DNA of 64,000 bases, taken from positions 558,001 through 622,000 of the forward strand of contig CAWFEM010000015.1 of assembly GCA_963814905.1 (NCBI GenBank). The letters are read 5' to 3'. A program made the position numbers and the translations under genes. The first letter of the stretch is position 1, and each line of letters opens with the position of its first letter. Source of the stretch: DASWJZ01 sp963814905. Its GTDB lineage: Bacteria; Pseudomonadota; Alphaproteobacteria; Rhizobiales; Afifellaceae. The notes beneath the pieces are model-generated. The model saw only the letters and a list, made by a program, of their open reading frames with translations. It made no database searches and had not been told where the DNA came from. Of this stretch, positions 60,235 through 64,000 are shown one piece after another.

Positions 60235-60263
60235 ATAAGCAAGCTTATGATAAGCTAGCTCAT
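60235..60263. promoter_or_regulatory. twin MarR operator, 15-bp spacing
   Basis: ATAAGCAAGCTTAT (60235-60248) and ATAAGCTAGCTCAT (60250-60263) are near-identical palindromes with centres 15 bp apart, starting 14 bp upstream of marR. The spacing fits two dimers on the same DNA face-adjacent region. The vapBC palindrome has the same 14-bp sequence pattern. Confidence 0.7.
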
Positions 60264-60346
60264 TTGTGCATTGCTGCCCCGCAAGTTACCGCGATGATGA
60301 AAGCGGCGCTTGAGGGCGGACCGGCAAATCAATAGATACCGGCGCC

Positions 60347-61348
60347 ATGACCCGCAGAAAGCGACAGCTGCACGACGAGCGAGGGCTGCTGGCGGCGATT
60401 GTCGATTCCTCCGACGACGCCATCATCAGCAAGGACCTGAAAGGAAACGTCACGAGCTGGAACACAGCCGCCGAACAGATGCTCGGCTACACGGCCGAGG
60501 ACATGATCGGCCAACCGATCTCGACCATCGCGCCGCCCGAGCGCAAGCACGAGATGAAGGATATTCTCGAAAGAATCATTCGTGGCGAGCGCGTCGACCA
60601 TTTCGAGACCCAGCGCCGCCATAAAGACGGCACGCTCATCGATATCTCGCTCACGGTGTCGCCCATCTACGATGCGGCCGGACGGATCGTCGGCGCCTCC
60701 AAGATTGCGCGCGACATCGGCGAACGGCGTCGCGCCGACGCGCGCATGCAGCTTCTGATGCGCGAGCTCGACCACCGCGCCAAGAACATCCTCGCCATTG
60801 CGCAGGCGATGCTGCGCCTGACCCGCGCCGATACGGTCGCCGAGTATGCAAGCGCCGTGGAGGGGCGCATCCGGGCGCTCGCGCGCGTGCACAGCCGTGT
60901 CGCCGAGAATCGCTGGGATGGCGCGGATCTCGGCGGCCTCGTCGCCGCCGATTTCGAGATGTTCCCCGAGCCGCAGAAGCGCGTCGCGATGCAGGGCGAA
61001 GCGGTTTGGATTTCGCCGGAAGCGGCGCAGGTCGTCGCCATTCTGCTGCACGAGCTTTCCACCAACGCCGCGCGCCACGGCGCTCTTTCGAGCCAGGACG
61101 GCAAGGTCGCCGTCGACTGGAGTCGCGACGCGGATGGCGATCTGCACCTGACCTGGCGCGAACACGGCGGACCGCCGGTCACGCCGCCAACCCGCCGCGG
61201 CTTCGGGACACAAATCGTGGAGCGCAGCGTTTCCGATCAGCTCGGCGGCGAGGCGATAATCGAGTGGCTGCCGGAGGGCGTGAGCTGCAAGTTCGTTATT
61301 CCGGCCGCCCACATCGTCAGAATGGATCGCCGCCAGCCGGCTGCTTGA
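60347..61348 (+). CDS. PAS-domain HWE family histidine kinase
   Basis: A 333-residue kinase. PAS domain about 15-125 (VDSSDDAIISKDLKGNVTSWN). The HWE phosphoacceptor is ELDHRAKNILA with His143; the HATPase has HELSTNAARHG (Asn240), WREHGGPPV and RRGFGTQIVERSV, the last two diagnostic of HWE kinases (the 'W-x-E' block). This family often feeds the PhyR-EcfG stress pathway. No receiver gene adjoins it. Confidence 0.92.
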   Translation: MTRRKRQLHDERGLLAAIVDSSDDAIISKDLKGNVTSWNTAAEQMLGYTAEDMIGQPISTIAPPERKHEMKDILERIIRGERVDHFETQRRHKDGTLIDISLTVSPIYDAAGRIVGASKIARDIGERRRADARMQLLMRELDHRAKNILAIAQAMLRLTRADTVAEYASAVEGRIRALARVHSRVAENRWDGADLGGLVAADFEMFPEPQKRVAMQGEAVWISPEAAQVVAILLHELSTNAARHGALSSQDGKVAVDWSRDADGDLHLTWREHGGPPVTPPTRRGFGTQIVERSVSDQLGGEAIIEWLPEGVSCKFVIPAAHIVRMDRRQPAA

Positions 61349-61422
61349 GCCAAATCGGCAGGGCCCAGGCAACGGAAGGCGCGCGGTCGCCGTTTGATGC
61401 GCGAAGCCGAATGGAGGACGCC

Positions 61423-62331
61423 GTGGCCGACGACGGGCCGATCGTCAAAGCGGGCGTTCGCGTCACGCACCCCGGTCGTGTGCTCTTTCCCGATCAGGGA
61501 CTGAGCAAGGGCGAGCTCGCCGACTACTACGAGGTCGTTTCCGACCTGATGCTGCCGCATATCGTGCGGCGCCCGCTGAGCCTTGTGCGCTGCCCCTCCG
61601 GCAGCAGCCGCCAGTGCTTCTTCCAGAAGCACGACACCGGAGGCTTCCCCGACGCCATCGGGCGCGTGCCCATCACGGAAGCGTCCGGCGCGAAGACAAC
61701 GTATTTCTACGCCGCCGACCTCGCCGGCATCATCGCCGGCGTGCAGATGGGCGTTCTGGAATTCCACATCTGGGGCTGTCGGATCGACGCGGTGGAGAAG
61801 CCCGACCGGCTCGTCTTCGATCTCGATCCCGACGTGGCGCTCGGATTTGACAGCGTGCGCGACGCTGCCTTCGACCTGCGCGACCGTCTCGATGCACTGG
61901 GCCTCCGCTCCTTCGCGCTCCTGACCGGCGGCAAGGGCATCCACGTCGTCGTCCCGCTTCAGCGCCGCACCGGGTGGCCGGAGGTGAAGGCCTTCGCCAA
62001 AGGTTTTGCCGCGAGGCTCGCGTCGGAGGCCGGCGACCGCTATGTGGCAAACATGGCCAAAGCCAAGCGACAGGGCCGCATCTTCGTCGACTACCTTCGC
62101 AACGAGCGCGGCTCGACCGCAATCGCGCCCTATTCGACACGGACGCGCGATAAAGCGCCTGTGGCGGCGCCGGTCGCCTGGGAGGAGCTACCCTCCCTCG
62201 CCGCCGCCAACCTCTTCACCGTGCAATCGATGCCGAAGCGGATCAAAACGGTCGGCGACCCTTGGGCGGGCTATTCCGACGTCCGGCAGTCGCTGACTAA
62301 GGCGATGCTGAAGGCGGTGAAGGCGGCATGA
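61423..62331 (+). CDS. stand-alone LigD-type polymerase/primase
   Basis: A 302-residue protein matching the polymerase domain of LigD (AEP primase family) used in non-homologous end-joining. VFDLDPD carries metal-binding Asp133 and Asp135, and the active-site blocks SLVRCPSGSSRQCFFQKH and LLTGGKGIHVVVPL are intact. No ligase or nuclease domain and no Ku gene are nearby. GTG 61423 has GGAGG five bases upstream, so it is favoured over ATG 61411. otsB overlaps its stop by 4 bp. Confidence 0.88.
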   Translation: MADDGPIVKAGVRVTHPGRVLFPDQGLSKGELADYYEVVSDLMLPHIVRRPLSLVRCPSGSSRQCFFQKHDTGGFPDAIGRVPITEASGAKTTYFYAADLAGIIAGVQMGVLEFHIWGCRIDAVEKPDRLVFDLDPDVALGFDSVRDAAFDLRDRLDALGLRSFALLTGGKGIHVVVPLQRRTGWPEVKAFAKGFAARLASEAGDRYVANMAKAKRQGRIFVDYLRNERGSTAIAPYSTRTRDKAPVAAPVAWEELPSLAAANLFTVQSMPKRIKTVGDPWAGYSDVRQSLTKAMLKAVKAA

Positions 62332-63062
62332 GCGAGAAGCCGCGCCCGCCGGCGCTCGATCCCGCCCGACACGCGCTCTATCTCGACTTCGACGGCACGC
62401 TTGTCGATTTCGCACCCGAGCCGGATGCGATCGAGGTCCGTCCCGGCACGATCGAGCTCCTCGAAAAAGTGAGCGACAAGCTCGACGGCGCGCTCGCCAT
62501 CGTGACCGGCCGCCGCATCGGCGATATCGACCGCCATCTCGCGCCGCTTGCGCTTCCCGCCTCCGGCGTACACGGGCAGGAGATCCGCCCCGCGTCGGGC
62601 GAAAACACGAAGGTCGCGCCGTCCGGCGAGATCGACGAAGCGCGGCGTCGCCTCGCCGCCTCCATGCGGCCCGCCGACCCGCTCCTCCTGGAGGACAAAG
62701 GCGGCGCGCTCGTGCTACATTTCCGTAAGCATCCCGCCGAGCGGGAACGCGCGGAGGCGCTTGCGCGCGATGTCGTCTCCGGGCTCGGCGCCCTTCACGT
62801 CGTTCCCGGGCACGGGATATTCGAGATCGTCGAGCGCGGTGTGACGAAAGCGCGCGCGCTTGCGCATCTCTCCGCGCACGCGCCCTTCGCCGGCCGCATT
62901 CCCGTGTATGTTGGAGACGATACGACGGACGAAGATGCGATCGGCGCCGCGCAGCAGGCGGGCGGGTTTGGCGTCAAGGTCGGGCCGGGCGAAACCCGAG
63001 CGCAGTTTCGCCTTTCCGATATCGACGCCGTACATAGATGGCTTACCGCTTTTGCGGGTTGA
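62328..63062 (+). CDS. otsB: trehalose-phosphatase
   Basis: A 244-residue HAD phosphatase that dephosphorylates trehalose-6-phosphate. LDFDGTL (19-25) holds nucleophile Asp20 and Asp22, VTGRRIGDI (59-67) and VYVGDDTTDEDAI (193-205) are the other HAD motifs. Start overlaps the LigD-type gene (ATGA), tying an NHEJ-type enzyme to osmoprotectant synthesis in one transcript. Confidence 0.94.
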   Translation: MSEKPRPPALDPARHALYLDFDGTLVDFAPEPDAIEVRPGTIELLEKVSDKLDGALAIVTGRRIGDIDRHLAPLALPASGVHGQEIRPASGENTKVAPSGEIDEARRRLAASMRPADPLLLEDKGGALVLHFRKHPAERERAEALARDVVSGLGALHVVPGHGIFEIVERGVTKARALAHLSAHAPFAGRIPVYVGDDTTDEDAIGAAQQAGGFGVKVGPGETRAQFRLSDIDAVHRWLTAFAG

Positions 63063-63065
63063 TCT

Positions 63066-63090
63066 GGAACAACGCAATCACCAAATCGTT
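63066..63090 (+). promoter_or_regulatory. EcfG-type promoter of otsA
   Basis: GGAAC (63066-63070) and CGTT (63087-63090) are separated by exactly 16 bp, a perfect match to GGAAC-N16-CGTT. It lies 50 bp before the otsA start, in a short intergenic gap. otsA is a known member of the EcfG stress regulon in rhizobia. Confidence 0.6.
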
Positions 63091-63141
63091 ATGTGAGAGG
63101 GGCATAATCCTCATATCAACTACAGGTTTGCAGGGAGCGGC

Positions 63142-64000
63142 ATGAACCGTCTGGTCGTCATTTCCAATCGCGTCGGTCCTTTGAACGACGAAGGAAGAGC
63201 GGGCGGTCTCGCGGTGGGTTTGGCGGACGCGCTACGCCAGCGTGGCGGTGTCTGGTTTGGATGGTCGGGCAAGACCAGCAACGAAGGCACGTTCGGTCAG
63301 CTTCAGGTAAAGACGGAGGGCGACGTCAAGCTCGCCACCGTCGACATGACCACCGCCGACGTCGCGGATTTCTACAATGGCTTCGCCAATCAGGCGCTGT
63401 GGCCGATCCTTCACTATCGCGTGGATCTTGCCGGCTACGACCGTCGCTTCGCCGACGCCTTCTGGCGCGTCAACGAGCGGATGGGGAGCCGCCTCACCGC
63501 TCTTCTGAAACCGGACGATCTCGTCTGGATTCACGATTATCACTTCATCCCGCTTGGCAATCAGATCCGTGCCTCAGGCTTCGCCGGGGCGATCGGCTTC
63601 TTCCTGCATGTCCCCTTCCCGCCGCCGGAAGTGCTCACCGCGCTGCCCGATGCGTATCGCCTCGTCCATTCGATGCTCGCCTACGACGTCATCGGCTTCC
63701 AGACCTCGATCGACCGCGAGAACTTCGCGCGCTTCCTGACGCGCGAGTTCGACGGCAAGGAGCTCGACGGCGGATGGCTTGAGGCAAACGGCCGCCGGGT
63801 GCGGGCGGAGGTGTTCCCGATCGGGATCGACGCGGAGCGCTTCGCCGGTTTCGCCAGCACCGCGGACGCCAAGCGCCGCTACACGCAGATCAAGTCGGAG
63901 CTGCACGGTCAAAAGCAGATCATCGGAGTCGATCGTCTCGACTACACGAAAGGCATTCCGGAGCGGCTGCAGGCTTTTGAGCGCCTGCTCAAGGACTATC
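63142..64000 (+). CDS. otsA: trehalose-6-phosphate synthase, partial at window end
   Basis: The first ~286 residues of a GT20 enzyme that joins UDP-glucose and glucose-6-phosphate. VISNRV at 6-11, the GGLAVGL loop (21-27), VWIHDYHFIPLGNQIR with catalytic His and Asp, HVPFPPPE and IGVDRLDYTKGIPERL are all in order. The frame runs off the end of the window. GGGAGCGGC precedes the ATG. Confidence 0.95.
   Translation, partial: MNRLVVISNRVGPLNDEGRAGGLAVGLADALRQRGGVWFGWSGKTSNEGTFGQLQVKTEGDVKLATVDMTTADVADFYNGFANQALWPILHYRVDLAGYDRRFADAFWRVNERMGSRLTALLKPDDLVWIHDYHFIPLGNQIRASGFAGAIGFFLHVPFPPPEVLTALPDAYRLVHSMLAYDVIGFQTSIDRENFARFLTREFDGKELDGGWLEANGRRVRAEVFPIGIDAERFAGFASTADAKRRYTQIKSELHGQKQIIGVDRLDYTKGIPERLQAFERLLKDY

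Overview
The window is high-GC DNA from an alphaproteobacterium, almost certainly of the order Hyphomicrobiales (Rhizobiales). The evidence is gene order and content: a cobalamin adenosyltransferase, fixAB and 3-hydroxybutyryl-CoA dehydrogenase run followed by tlpA, argH, lptM and lysA; a TIGR02302, cpdR, hpt, ftsE, ftsX and plsC run; a SAM-II riboswitch on metXW; BA14K and HWE/HisKA_2-type kinase families; and GGAAC-N17-GTT sites resembling EcfG (general stress sigma factor) promoters. I cannot place it to genus. No tRNA, rRNA, insertion sequence, prophage or CRISPR array was seen. It looks like chromosomal backbone with a few accessory genes.

Layout. 1-4500: end of an auxin-efflux-type permease, an SDR, a HIG1 protein, a PagL-like lipid A deacylase, a cobalamin adenosyltransferase and a cluster of small envelope/stress proteins (GlsB-type, BA14K). 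4500-6250: divergent histidine kinase and receiver protein. 6400-10400: etfBA, 3-hydroxybutyryl-CoA dehydrogenase and a diguanylate cyclase. 10400-15250: tlpA, argH (reading in frame into lptM), lysA and an EEP-fold protein. 15375-17774: an MHYT-PAS-GGDEF-EAL protein. 17905-25000: frameshifted TIGR02302 gene, cpdR, hpt, a zinc-ribbon protein, ftsEX and plsC. 25100-27100: an unknown gene behind a LexA-type SOS box, ChaC-like and DUF2125 genes. 27087-29937: chorismate mutase, hisC and tyrC operon, divergent from SAM-II-controlled metXW. 32100-35900: a sulfotransferase-like gene, a methyltransferase, gloB, a cupin and a BrkB protein. 35974-38782: PHB genes phbB, phbA and phaR. 38800-43300: rpmF, mtgA, a DenD-like epimerase, SDR and zinc CDF transporter. 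43300-49700: GNAT, PEP-mutase-like gene, vapBC, IlvD/Edd dehydratase, aminotransferase and second CDF transporter. 49938-56142: BMP-type nucleoside ABC transporter (ATPase broken by two frameshifts) with a cytosine-deaminase-like amidohydrolase. 57038-60263: marR-emrA-emrB efflux operon. 60347-64000: HWE kinase, stand-alone LigD polymerase, otsB and the start of otsA behind an EcfG-like promoter.

Most of the window is housekeeping metabolism. The points most worth a second look are: (1) a 14-bp palindrome shared by the marR-emrAB promoter and the vapBC promoter; (2) a GTTC-N7-GTTC SOS box directly in front of an uncharacterised 121-residue protein; (3) the in-frame argH-lptM read-through; (4) three single-base insertions that break two otherwise intact genes; and (5) three EcfG-like promoters of identical spacing before small envelope proteins and otsA.
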